Origin: Streptomyces alboflavus
GTDB taxonomy: Bacteria; Actinomycetota; Actinomycetes; Streptomycetales; Streptomycetaceae
Length of the DNA: 64,000 nt
Assembly: GCF_000716675.1 (NCBI RefSeq)
Contig: NZ_JNXT01000002.1
Coordinates: 186,001 to 250,000, forward strand
Direction of reading: 5' to 3'
This document shows positions 8,736-16,741 of the stretch, piece after piece; the first letter of the stretch is position 1, and each line of letters starts with the position of its first letter. The notes below the pieces were generated by a model that saw nothing but the letters and a program-made list of their open reading frames with translations, had not been told where the DNA came from and did no database searches. The position numbers were made by a program, and so were the translations under genes.

Positions 8736-9419
8736 GTGAACGCAGCCGACCACCAACCGGCGCCCGGACACGACATCGCCCGTCTCCTCGCCGACGTGGA
8801 CGCCTACGCCCTGCGTCTCGGCACCTCGCGCGGCCGCCTGCTGGACGTCGTGCTCATCTCCCGCGCGACCGGCATCGAGCCGGAGCGGGTGCGGGCCCTG
8901 CTCGCCGGTGAACTCCCCGAGGAGGAGCCCCGCGAGAAGAACGCGCGGGAGGGCTTCCGCAAGGCGCTGTTCCAGCAGCGCCTGCGCTTCCTGCAGCGGA
9001 CCCGGCTCAAGGAGACCCCCGCGGGCAAGGAGCCCTACGGTCTCAGGGAGATCTCGCGGGCGACCGGCATCTCGGCGCAGCACGTGTCGAACCTCCTCAA
9101 CGGCGAGCGCGGCGCGAACCACGACCACGCGGCGCGTCTAGAGCTCTTCTTCCGGGCGCCGGAGGGTTTCTGCTCCCGCACCGAGGGCGCCGCGCTGATC
9201 GCGTACCTGCGCCGGATGGTCAACGAGGACCTGCCGAAACTCGCCACGCACGCGGTCCTGCAGGAGCTAGGCGCGCGTTCGGTGGCCCTGCGCAGCACGG
9301 CGGACGGCGCCCAGATCGACACGCTGAGGGACCTGCTTCCGGCCCTGGACGAACTGGTCAAGGTGATTCAGGGACGCCGGGCCGGCGGTGGTCCCGAGGG
9401 TGGCGGCGGGCGTCCGTAG
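8736..9419 (+). CDS. XRE-type helix-turn-helix regulator
   Basis: 227 residues. The clear HTH is YGLREISRATGISAQHVSNL about residues 103-122; an earlier ISRATGIEPERVRALLAG about residues 42-60 looks like a second, related HTH, so two XRE-like units may be present. Charged linkers and a helical C-terminus with a Gly-rich tail follow. The GTG at 8736 has GGAG (8724-8727) 8 nt upstream; the GTG at 8715 lacks one. Divergent from the protease/membrane-protein operon and its likely repressor and protease substrate (inference). Confidence 0.82.
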   Translation: MNAADHQPAPGHDIARLLADVDAYALRLGTSRGRLLDVVLISRATGIEPERVRALLAGELPEEEPREKNAREGFRKALFQQRLRFLQRTRLKETPAGKEPYGLREISRATGISAQHVSNLLNGERGANHDHAARLELFFRAPEGFCSRTEGAALIAYLRRMVNEDLPKLATHAVLQELGARSVALRSTADGAQIDTLRDLLPALDELVKVIQGRRAGGGPEGGGGRP

Positions 9420-10102
9420 CGCGGGTGCGCTACGCGCGTTGTGGTGCATTGAGGACGCCTCGGCGGTGCGTTCGCGGGTTCATTTGAGGCGCACGCCCAT
9501 GACATGCGTCGTTCTCAATCGTTGACACCGCCTGTGATAGTGCATCAGGATCTGTCTCACGCCAGGGCCGGGGGCAGGCCGGTTCTGACGGGGAAGGAAG
9601 CCTGCCCGGATGTTCCATTCGTCCGCATGACCTTGTTTCGGGGTTCCCGCGTGGGGGCGGGGGAAGCCCGACGACGAGTCATCGGTCCTGCTCATGCCCC
9701 GATCGGCCTTCGTGCCGCGTCGCCGTACGCTGGGTGCCCGCCCAACTGCGTCGTCGTTGTCGGGGATTGGTCGGCCCCTGCGAATGGAACGAGCGTTTCG
9801 TCAGGTGATGCCAGGACCGTCGTGGCCCGTACCGGGGCCGCGGTGGGGCGGGGAGGAGCGATCAACAGGTGACGACACCAATCGGCACCCTCAGCTCCTT
9901 GGTGGTGCGGCCCAAGGAAAGGCAGCGGTCAAGGTCCCGAACGGGACGAAGGGAGCCCCTGCCCGGGGGAGCCCGCCGCTGCAGGGAGCGAGCGACGCCC
10001 GTCCTCGCTCCCGCTGGGCGGGGGTGGGGTCCCTGCTCGCCGAGCCACCTGATCCTGATGAGCCGTGCTCACGCCATGACGGGGCTAATTCAGGAAGATG
10101 CC
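9420..10102. other. Intergenic region without recognisable gene
   Basis: 683 bp. Open frames here have arginine/proline-rich, non-protein-like translations. A TTGACA hexamer at about 9523 might be a -35 element, but no clear -10 follows. I see no repeat, tRNA or attachment site. Confidence 0.4.
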
Positions 10103-10555
10103 ATGGATGCTACTGCTACGTCCCTAGCCGCTTCGGCAGGGGCCATCATCGCCGATGAGCATGGCGATGTACTGATGGTGAACCCGATGTACACGGCCTA
10201 CTGGAACCTTCCCGGTGGCCATGTCGAAGAGGGGGAGAGCCCGAGCGCCGCCTGCGCCCGGGAGGTCCGTGCGGAGCTCGGCCTGGACGTCGAGATGGGG
10301 GACCTGCTCGTGGTCGCCTGGGTCGACTCCGACGGCTTGATGCCTCGCGTGTACTACATCTTCGACGCCGGAGAGGTCACCGCCGAGGAGCGGCGCGCCA
10401 TCACGCTGCGGGAGGACGGCGCGGCGCAGTACCGCTTCGCGTCCCCGGAGCGGATCGACGCGTCGCTGATACCGCCGTTCGTCAAGCCCATGTGGGAAGC
10501 GGCGCTCACTGCCCGCAAGGACAAGCGCCTTGTGTGCATCGAAGTGGAGGTGTGA
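10103..10555 (+). CDS. NUDIX hydrolase
   Basis: 150 residues. Central Nudix box GGHVEEGESPSAACAREVRAELGL follows the Gx5Ex7REUxEExGU pattern except that the first Glu of the EE pair is Ala, so one Mg ligand is missing; activity may be altered. Such enzymes hydrolyse nucleoside diphosphates linked to another moiety. ATG 10103 was chosen for AGGAAG 6-10 nt upstream; an ATG at 10076 is in frame. No operon partner. Confidence 0.88.
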   Translation: MDATATSLAASAGAIIADEHGDVLMVNPMYTAYWNLPGGHVEEGESPSAACAREVRAELGLDVEMGDLLVVAWVDSDGLMPRVYYIFDAGEVTAEERRAITLREDGAAQYRFASPERIDASLIPPFVKPMWEAALTARKDKRLVCIEVEV

Positions 10556-10684
10556 CAGCGTGACCGCTCACGCCGGGTGAGCGGGGTCGGGGGAGAGGAC
10601 GACAGACGAACGAACGAGAAGCGCGGGAGAGATCCGAGCCGACCGGTCCCTGTCCCGATGCCTCACCCCCCCCGCGCAGGACCA

Positions 10685-10715
10685 GGAGCCGCCGCCCCGC
10701 CCGGGCGGCGGCTCC
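10685..10715. terminator. Hairpin downstream of NUDIX gene
   Basis: A 13-bp perfect GC stem (10685-10697 with 10703-10715) and 5-nt loop, 130 bp after the NUDIX stop. No U-tract, as is common in this genus. Confidence 0.5.
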
Positions 10716-10971
10716 GCACATGTCCCGGCTCCGCGACACCGAGCAGCGCTCTCTTGACGCTTTCCCGTCGACAGGACGCGCCACTTCGCCGCCGACCGGC
10801 GCAACAAGCGCCCTGGGCGCCCAACTTGGCCTGAGAACCGGTGGGTGCGTGCCCCCGGCCATGTCATCGTGGACCATCGAATGGTATGGACCTGACAAGC
10901 GTGCCCGGGTCGCGCGCCGGCACGGCGAGCGGCGCGCGGTCGGTGTCCCGGTCGGTGAGGGGAGCCTACGC

Positions 10972-11943
10972 ATGCGCGGGTCGACGGTCTTGCCCGGTAC
11001 GAGTCAGGAGAACGGCAGCGACCCCGGCGTGGGCGGCCTGCCGATCCACCGCCTCGAGGTGCCGATGCCCAACACGCTGCCCTTCGCCATCGGCACCTTC
11101 GACACCATCGGCCCGATGTCCCGGGCCTCCTTCCCGCACCGGCACACCTTCCACGAGATCGTGCTCGTCACCGGCGGCACCGGCAGCCACGTCGTCGACC
11201 TGACACGCTTCACCCTCCGGCCGCCCCACCTGTGCTTCATCGCGCCCGGGCAGGTGCACTACTGGGACGGCGTGCGGGGCCTGGAGGGCTGTGTCGTCGT
11301 GTTCACCGACGACTTCCTCCTGGAGCACCCCGCCGACCGCGCCCTGCTGCGCCGCCTCGGCCGCCGCCCCTGGCTGGAACTGCCCGAGCGGGACGCGGAC
11401 TGGGCCGCGCGCCTCGTCGCCGAGATGGACCACGAGTACCGCACCGGCGCCGAGGGCTTCGGCGGCGTCCTGCGCGCCCTCCTGCACATCCTCGTGGTGC
11501 GCGCCGGCCGCCTCCCCGCCCCCGGCCGCCCGCACCCGCACGGTGCCCCGGCCCCGGAGGCCGCCCGCCCCGCCCCCGCGGCGGCCCGGTTCGTCGCCCT
11601 GGTGAGCACGGCCCGCGCGCTGCCCTGGTCCGTGCGCGACTGCGCCGGACACCTCGGGGTCTCGGTGAGCCACCTCAACGAGGCGGTGAAGGCCGCCATG
11701 GGCCGCACCCCGGGCGAGCTGCTCCGCCAGGCCCGGGTGCACGAGGCGAAACGCCTGCTCGCCTGCACTGATCTGACGGTACGTCAGGTAGCGGACCGGG
11801 TGGGATTCGGCGACCCCGCGTACTTCTGCCGCTTCTTCCGCCGCGAGACCGGCGCCACTCCCGGCGACTTCCGCCGCGGCGGTGGCGATATTCACCACGA
11901 CCACCGCATTGCGTCCATCGCCCCGCCCGGGCCCGCCACATAG
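10972..11943 (+). CDS. AraC family transcriptional regulator
   Basis: 323 residues. N-terminal cupin-like sensing domain about 30-180 (SFPHRHTFHEIVLVTGGTG, FIAPGQVHYWDG) and C-terminal double HTH about 215-305 (VRDCAGHLGVSVSHLNEAVK; VRQVADRVGFGDPAYFCRFFRRETG). ATG 10972 follows AGGGGAG at 7 nt; the open frame extends further but is not protein-like. The secreted intradiol dioxygenase begins 38 bp after its stop on the same strand, so it may control, or be co-transcribed with, aromatic degradation. The preceding 416 bp (10556-10971) show only a terminator hairpin. Confidence 0.92.
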   Translation: MRGSTVLPGTSQENGSDPGVGGLPIHRLEVPMPNTLPFAIGTFDTIGPMSRASFPHRHTFHEIVLVTGGTGSHVVDLTRFTLRPPHLCFIAPGQVHYWDGVRGLEGCVVVFTDDFLLEHPADRALLRRLGRRPWLELPERDADWAARLVAEMDHEYRTGAEGFGGVLRALLHILVVRAGRLPAPGRPHPHGAPAPEAARPAPAAARFVALVSTARALPWSVRDCAGHLGVSVSHLNEAVKAAMGRTPGELLRQARVHEAKRLLACTDLTVRQVADRVGFGDPAYFCRFFRRETGATPGDFRRGGGDIHHDHRIASIAPPGPAT

Positions 11944-11981
11944 CTTCTTAGCCGATCCCCACCCCCCACCCAGGAGGAGCG

Positions 11982-12863
11982 ATGGACGGCGACACGCCCA
12001 CCAACGGGCACGACATCAGCGGCGCCCCGACCGGCGAGCCCACGGACCCGCCCACGCCCGCCCCGCGCCCGGGCCCCAGCCGCAAGACGGTGCTCCGCGC
12101 CGCCCTGGCCGCGGGTGTCGCCGCGCCGGTGGCGATGATGGGCGTCCCCGCGCTCGCCCGCACCAGCGCGGGCAGCGGCAAGGCCCCCGAGGTCACCCCG
12201 TCCTGCGACGACGGCGACGACCCGACACCACCCCAGACGGAGGGCCCCTACTTCAAACCCAACTCGCCCCGGCGCACCTCGCTCATCGAGCCCGGCACCC
12301 AGGGCACCCGGCTCACCGTCACCGGCTATGTGTTCGGCCTGGCCTGCCTGCCGATCCCGCAGGTGCTCCTCGACTTCTGGCAGGCCGACGCCCGCGGCGC
12401 CTACGACAACGTGGGCTTCCGGATGCGCGGCCACCAGTTCACCGACGCCCGCGGCGCGTTCACGCTCACCACGATCTTCCCCGGCCTCTACCCCGGCCGC
12501 ACCCGCCATCTGCACGTGAAGCTGCAGGCGCCGGGACGCCCGGTCCTCACCACCCAGCTGTACTTCCCGAACGAGCCGCGCAACAACACCGACCCGATCT
12601 TCGACGCCCGGCTGCTCATGAACGTACGGGACGTCGGCAACACCAAGGAGGCCGACTTCGACTTCGTCCTGCGGGTGCCCCAGACCCCCGGGCCCACCGA
12701 CCCCCCGACCCAGCCCCCGGGCGGCACCTGGGCCATCGGCACCGGCTACCAGGCCGGCGACCGCGTCACCCACGACGGCCGCGCCTACGTGTGCCTCCAG
12801 GGCCACACGGCCCAGCGCGGCTGGGAACCGCCGTCGGCGCCGTCGCTGTGGCGCGCGGTCTGA
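11982..12863 (+). CDS. Secreted intradiol ring-cleavage dioxygenase with C-terminal carbohydrate-binding module
   Basis: 293 residues. N-terminal export signal with SRKTVLR then a hydrophobic run to PALA: Tat-like, but with RK where the twin arginine is expected. The catalytic domain (about 75-225) has the two-Tyr/two-His Fe(III) ligands: Tyr in EGPYF, Tyr in PGLYPGRT and both His of RHLHVK. A Pro-rich linker leads to about 50 residues (WAIGTGYQAGDRVTHDGR, CLQGHTAQRGWEP, PSLWRAV) matching CBM5/12 modules. Extracellular dioxygenases of this layout are known in biomass-degrading Streptomyces and act on catechols released from lignin while bound to polysaccharide. AGGAGGAGCG precedes the ATG. 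Confidence 0.9.
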   Translation: MDGDTPTNGHDISGAPTGEPTDPPTPAPRPGPSRKTVLRAALAAGVAAPVAMMGVPALARTSAGSGKAPEVTPSCDDGDDPTPPQTEGPYFKPNSPRRTSLIEPGTQGTRLTVTGYVFGLACLPIPQVLLDFWQADARGAYDNVGFRMRGHQFTDARGAFTLTTIFPGLYPGRTRHLHVKLQAPGRPVLTTQLYFPNEPRNNTDPIFDARLLMNVRDVGNTKEADFDFVLRVPQTPGPTDPPTQPPGGTWAIGTGYQAGDRVTHDGRAYVCLQGHTAQRGWEPPSAPSLWRAV

Positions 12864-12921
12864 CCGACCCACGCCCGCGCCGAGGGTCCCCTTCAGAGAC
12901 GTACGAGGTGGGACGTACGAG

Positions 12922-12961
12922 CGGACGCGGCGCCCCGGGTACATCCGGGTCGCCGCGTCCG
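12922..12961. terminator. Bidirectional terminator hairpin
   Basis: An 11-bp perfect stem (12922-12932 with 12951-12961) enclosing a second small CCCGG/CCGGG stem, between the convergent dioxygenase and flavin-monooxygenase genes. Confidence 0.6.
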
Positions 12962-12965
12962 TGCG

Positions 12966-13940
12966 TCAGCCGCGGCGCACGAGGTCGCGTACGAGGGCGA
13001 AGGACCGGTGGCGGTCGGGGGTGCTGTGGACGGGGGTGACGGTCATCAGCTCGTCGGCGCCCGTGGCCTCGACGATGCGGGTGAGCGCGGCCTCGACCGT
13101 GTCGCGGGTGCCGCGGGCCTGCTGGGCGACGAACGCCCCGAGCGCCTGCTCCTCCTCGGTGGTGAACCGGTGGGCGGCCGCGGCGGCGGGCGTGGGGAAC
13201 GGCTGGTCGGGGTGGCCCTGGAGGATCGCCGCCTTGATGATGTCCATGGGCCTCGCCAGCTCCGCGGCGCGCTCCTCGGTGTCCGCGCACACCGTCTCGA
13301 CGCACACCAGGACGCGCGGGGCGTCGCTCCAGCGCGAGGGCCGGAAGGCGTCCCGGTACCGCTTCAGGGCCGCGAGGGTGTTGTCGGGCCGGATGTGGTG
13401 CGCGAACGCGATCGGCAGGCCCAGCGAGGCGGCGACCTCGGCGCCCGCGTCGCTGGACGCGAGCAGCCACGGCTCGGGCAGTTCACCGATGCCGACGTCG
13501 AGCAGGTGGTCCAGGGTCGCCGCCACGTCGCTGCGGTACTCGTCGTCGGTCGCGGGGTCGGCGCCGCGGCGCAGCGCCCGGGCCGTGGGCTCGTGGAAGG
13601 TGCCGGGACCGCGGCCGATGCCGAGGTCGATGCGGTCGGGATGCAGGGTGGCGAGCGTGGCGAACTGCTCCGCGACGGTGATCGGGGCGTGGTTGGGGGC
13701 GAGGACGCCGCCGGAGCCGAGCCGGAGGCCGGTCGTGGTGGCGGCGGTGTGGGCGGCGAGGAGCGCCGGCGGGAAGGCGCCGATGGCGAGTGAGTGGTGG
13801 TGTTCGGCGAACCACAGCCGGTGGTAGCCGAGCCGGCTCAACTCCTGCGCACTGTGCCGGCAGTTGGCCAGCGCGTCGGCAGGGGTGGTGCCGGCTTCGA
13901 CGATGGACACCTCTAGGGCGGAGAGCGGAAGATCGATCAC
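12966..13940 (-). CDS. LLM-class flavin-dependent oxidoreductase
   Basis: 324 residues, full length for the luciferase-like monooxygenase family (YwbF/MsnO8-like group). Typical elements: LPLSALEVS at the N-terminus, RLWFAEHHHSLAIGAFPPALLAAHTA, LRLGSGGVLAPNHAPITVAEQF, DRIDLGIGRGPG. It would use reduced flavin (F420H2 or FMNH2) to oxidise an unknown substrate in the cytoplasm. The GTG at 13940 aligns with the usual N-terminus; an in-frame GTG at 13991 is less likely. Confidence 0.9.
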   Translation of the reverse strand: MIDLPLSALEVSIVEAGTTPADALANCRHSAQELSRLGYHRLWFAEHHHSLAIGAFPPALLAAHTAATTTGLRLGSGGVLAPNHAPITVAEQFATLATLHPDRIDLGIGRGPGTFHEPTARALRRGADPATDDEYRSDVAATLDHLLDVGIGELPEPWLLASSDAGAEVAASLGLPIAFAHHIRPDNTLAALKRYRDAFRPSRWSDAPRVLVCVETVCADTEERAAELARPMDIIKAAILQGHPDQPFPTPAAAAAHRFTTEEEQALGAFVAQQARGTRDTVEAALTRIVEATGADELMTVTPVHSTPDRHRSFALVRDLVRRG

Positions 13941-14176
13941 CCCGCCAGGATAGGCCGGGTGCCGACCGGGCCTCCGGGGGCCGCCGTGCACGCCCTAGGG
14001 CCTGTCCGGTGGGTCTGGCCGCGCGGACTCCCGCGGGACGACGTACGGAACCCCACCACCGCACGCCCCCGCCGACGCCCGCCGCGCTCTGGCCATTTCC
14101 CTCCCGCACCGCAAGGATGCGTGGCCCCCGGGCCGCCGCACCGCGCCCGGGGCCGGTCGGGAGGAAGGGCACCGCG

Positions 14177-15082
14177 ATGGGCACACACGCAGCGCCGCGC
14201 ACCCGCAGACCCACACTGGTCGCCGCCGTGGCCGCCGCACTCCTCGCGGCCCTGCTGGGCATCCCGCGCGCGGACGGGGCACCGCGCTCGGCCGACCACT
14301 GCCGCACCACGGGCACCGCACTGCCGCGCGGCGACTGCGGCCCGTTCTGGCAGGTCCTCGCGGAGGACTTCGACGGCGACCGGGTGCCGCTCGGCTCGTT
14401 CAGCGACTGCGACCACCACGTCGACACCTCCGCCGCGTACTGCGGCGGCCTGCGCGGCTCGTACCGCGACAACTGGTGGGCGTACCCGACGGGGTGGCGC
14501 GACACGGCCAACGACCGGGACCGTTCCGTCGTCGGCGTCTACCACCCCGAGGACACGGTGAGCGTGGGCCCTGCGCAGAACGGCGACGGGCGCATGCGCA
14601 TCCGGATGTGGCGGCCCGACGACGGCGGGCCCGTGCACGCGGCGGCCGTCGTACCGCGTGCCGTGATGCAGATGAAGTATGGCAAGTACAGCGCGCGCAT
14701 CAAGGTCACCAAGCTGGCGCCCGGCTACAAGTCGGCGTGGCTGCACTACGGCGGCGGCTGCGAGATGGACCACCCCGAGGGCGAGTGGACGGGCTCCCTG
14801 AGCGCCTTCCACCACCCGTGCGGCGGCGGCGAACAGGGCTCGTTCCAGGGTGCCGACGACTGGACAGAGTGGCACACCGTGTCGACGGAGTGGACGCCCG
14901 GCCACGTCCGCTTCTTCGTCGACGGCCGTCAGGTGGGCCACGACACCCGGAACGTGCCGGACCGTCCGCTGTCCTGGGTGCTGCAGAACGAGAGCGCGCT
15001 GGAGGGTCCGACGGCGGCGCCGGGCAGCAGCGCGCAGCTCGAGGTCACTTGGGTCGCCGCGTACGCGTACGGCTGGAAGTGA
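14177..15082 (+). CDS. Secreted GH16-like glycosyl hydrolase
   Basis: 301 residues with a signal peptide (Arg-rich start, hydrophobic residues 14-30, cleavage near RADG). The mature part is a jelly-roll GH16-type domain: AEDFDGD near the start, YGKYSARIKV, then CEMDHPEGE, which fits the ExDxxE catalytic signature, and WHTVSTEWTPGHVRFFVDG further on. Likely an extracellular endo-beta-glucanase or related polysaccharide hydrolase; the substrate is uncertain and the motif is somewhat divergent. GGGAGGAAGG lies upstream of the ATG. Confidence 0.82.
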   Translation: MGTHAAPRTRRPTLVAAVAAALLAALLGIPRADGAPRSADHCRTTGTALPRGDCGPFWQVLAEDFDGDRVPLGSFSDCDHHVDTSAAYCGGLRGSYRDNWWAYPTGWRDTANDRDRSVVGVYHPEDTVSVGPAQNGDGRMRIRMWRPDDGGPVHAAAVVPRAVMQMKYGKYSARIKVTKLAPGYKSAWLHYGGGCEMDHPEGEWTGSLSAFHHPCGGGEQGSFQGADDWTEWHTVSTEWTPGHVRFFVDGRQVGHDTRNVPDRPLSWVLQNESALEGPTAAPGSSAQLEVTWVAAYAYGWK

Positions 15083-15090
15083 GGCGGGTC

Positions 15091-15134
15091 CGTCCGCGCC
15101 GCGCCGTCCCGGGGCGTCGGGCGCGGCGCGGACG
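15091..15134. terminator. Bidirectional terminator hairpin
   Basis: A 15-bp stem (15091-15105 with 15120-15134), almost pure G/C, between the convergent GH16-like gene and the small secreted protein gene. Confidence 0.6.
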
Positions 15135-15148
15135 GGTGCGGGGGCCGG

Positions 15149-15376
15149 TCAGTCCCAGCGGTAGCCGTCGCCGAAGTTCAGGGTGTGCTCGAGCACGTCC
15201 TCCATCGGGTCGTCGATCTGGCCGGTGTTGATCAGCCCGATGACGGGGCCGTTGTGGGAGCCGCTGTGGTGGGTCTCGTCGGCGTGTGCCGCGCCCGTCG
15301 ACAGGGCGAACGGCACGGCACACACCGCAGCCACCAGTACTCCGCGTGCGGCCTTGCGCGTCCAACTGCTCTTCAC
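15149..15376 (-). CDS. Small secreted protein of unknown function
   Basis: 75 residues. The start at GTG 15376 is fixed by AAGGAG 6 nt upstream. Signal peptide: KSSWTRK then a hydrophobic core ending STGAAHA. The mature peptide is about 45 residues, begins DETHHSGSHNGPV and ends NFGDGYRWD, acidic with several His/Gly; no cysteines. It is not a chaplin or rodlin that I recognise. Function unknown. Confidence 0.7.
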   Translation of the reverse strand: MKSSWTRKAARGVLVAAVCAVPFALSTGAAHADETHHSGSHNGPVIGLINTGQIDDPMEDVLEHTLNFGDGYRWD

Positions 15377-15916
15377 TGCGTGCTCCTTGATCCCTCGCCC
15401 TGCCGGGGTCCGCGCACCGCCCGGCGGGGGCGGGCCGACACCCGGGAGAACAGCCGCTGCGGCCGTCTCGCGGTGCTCAACATCGGACCGGGCCACGAGG
15501 TCACCGACGATCATACGAACGTGTCGGTCCGACAAGCGCATTGATGGACCGTTGAGCTGGGCGTTCGGCACGGATGGCGTGAAGTCGATGCTCCGTCCGT
15601 GCAGGTGGGGAGCGTGCCGGGCCGCAGGAGCGGGAGAGTTTCCCAAACGGCGCGTTGCGGGGGCGTGGGCGAGGACGTCCCGGGTGCGGCGGGGTGATGC
15701 GGGGTGCCGCTCGGACGTGCTCGAGGGTGTGGCTGGGGGGCCTGTGCGCCCGTGGCGCCCGGGGGTCCGGGGGTCCGGGGGGCCGGGGCCCGGACATGAG
15801 TGTGCGCCCGGGCGGGACGGACCGCCGGGCGCGGTGGACGGCCTGATGTCGGCTCGGCGTGGGCGGTCCGACGATCCGGCGGGTTCCGCGCCGTCGTCGA
15901 CTGCCCGTGCGGGGCC
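15377..15916. other. Intergenic region, promoter of small secreted gene
   Basis: 540 bp between two minus-strand genes. Local AT-richer patch at about 15510-15560; repeated GGGGGTCC-type runs at 15760-15790. No gene-like frame. Confidence 0.4.
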
Positions 15917-16441
15917 TCAGTGGCCGTGCGGGATGAGCCGGCCCACCGCCTTCCACGTAGCGAGGATGCCGCGACGTTCGACGTCGGGCGGTCCGGCCGG
16001 GGCGGGGACCTTGGCCGCCGGCTGGCGGAACGCGAGCGGTTCCCAGTCGCAGGGAGGGGCGGGGGAGTGGGCGAACGCGCCGCCCCGGCCCGCGCGGTCC
16101 GCCGCGGCGAGGTCGTCGTCGTGCGCCTTGAGCCCGACGCTGACGAACGTCAGGAGGAGCGCGACGTCGATGTCGCAGTCGAGGAGCACGGTGATCCACG
16201 ACGCCCCGGGGCGCACCCGGATCGCGGAGCTGTGGGCCAGCTGCGGGCGCAGCCGGTCGACGGCCGCACGGGTCAGACACACGTCGGCCGCCCCGTCGGA
16301 GTGGAAGTGGACGATGTCGTAGCCCGTCGGTCCCGGCGCCCCCACGATCCCGAAGGAACGTCCGACAGCGCACCGAGGAAAGCCACTTACGAGGTTCGGC
16401 CACGACTCCAGCTCGGTCATGGCGCGTTGTGCCGCGGTCAT
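15917..16441 (-). CDS. Luciferase-domain (DUF5519-like) protein
   Basis: 174 residues. The sequence WPNLVSGFPRCAVGRSFGI, YDIVHFHSDGAADVCLTRAAVDRLRP and HSSAIRVRPGASWITVLL matches the small domain found in DUF5519/luciferase-family proteins; no catalytic role is established for the family. A Pro/Ala-rich tail follows. The start is uncertain (ATG 16441 or 16450; neither has a good ribosome-binding site). Divergent from the PepSY gene across 300 bp with no visible element. Confidence 0.7.
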   Translation of the reverse strand: MTAAQRAMTELESWPNLVSGFPRCAVGRSFGIVGAPGPTGYDIVHFHSDGAADVCLTRAAVDRLRPQLAHSSAIRVRPGASWITVLLDCDIDVALLLTFVSVGLKAHDDDLAAADRAGRGGAFAHSPAPPCDWEPLAFRQPAAKVPAPAGPPDVERRGILATWKAVGRLIPHGH

Positions 16442-16741
16442 AGGTGCCATCGTCGCGTGGATTTCACCCTGCCAACTACCCCTGTTCACGCATCGCTTGA
16501 TGAGGAACGCGGTTCTCGGCCACCCCATCTCAAATGAAGATCGCGAGGTCACACCACCGCACGGCCCGGCTCGCCGCCTGCGCGAGGGCGCCGTGGCCGA
16601 GCGCGCGCGGAGGCCGCCCACGCGTGACGCACGTTACAGAGACTCCCGGGAACTCCCTCACCCGCCCGCTCGACCCTTGGACCGGCCAGGTCACCACCCG
16701 ACCGGGCCCGCACCACCGTCCGGCACCCAGGAGAGCACGTC

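Noticed and set aside
7652..9419. Protease/XRE pair considered as evidence for a prophage or integrative element
   Set aside because: No integrase, attachment repeats, tRNA or composition change around it.
9504..10158. Plus-strand frames between XRE and NUDIX genes
   Set aside because: No ribosome-binding site, arginine-rich translation, overlaps the NUDIX start.
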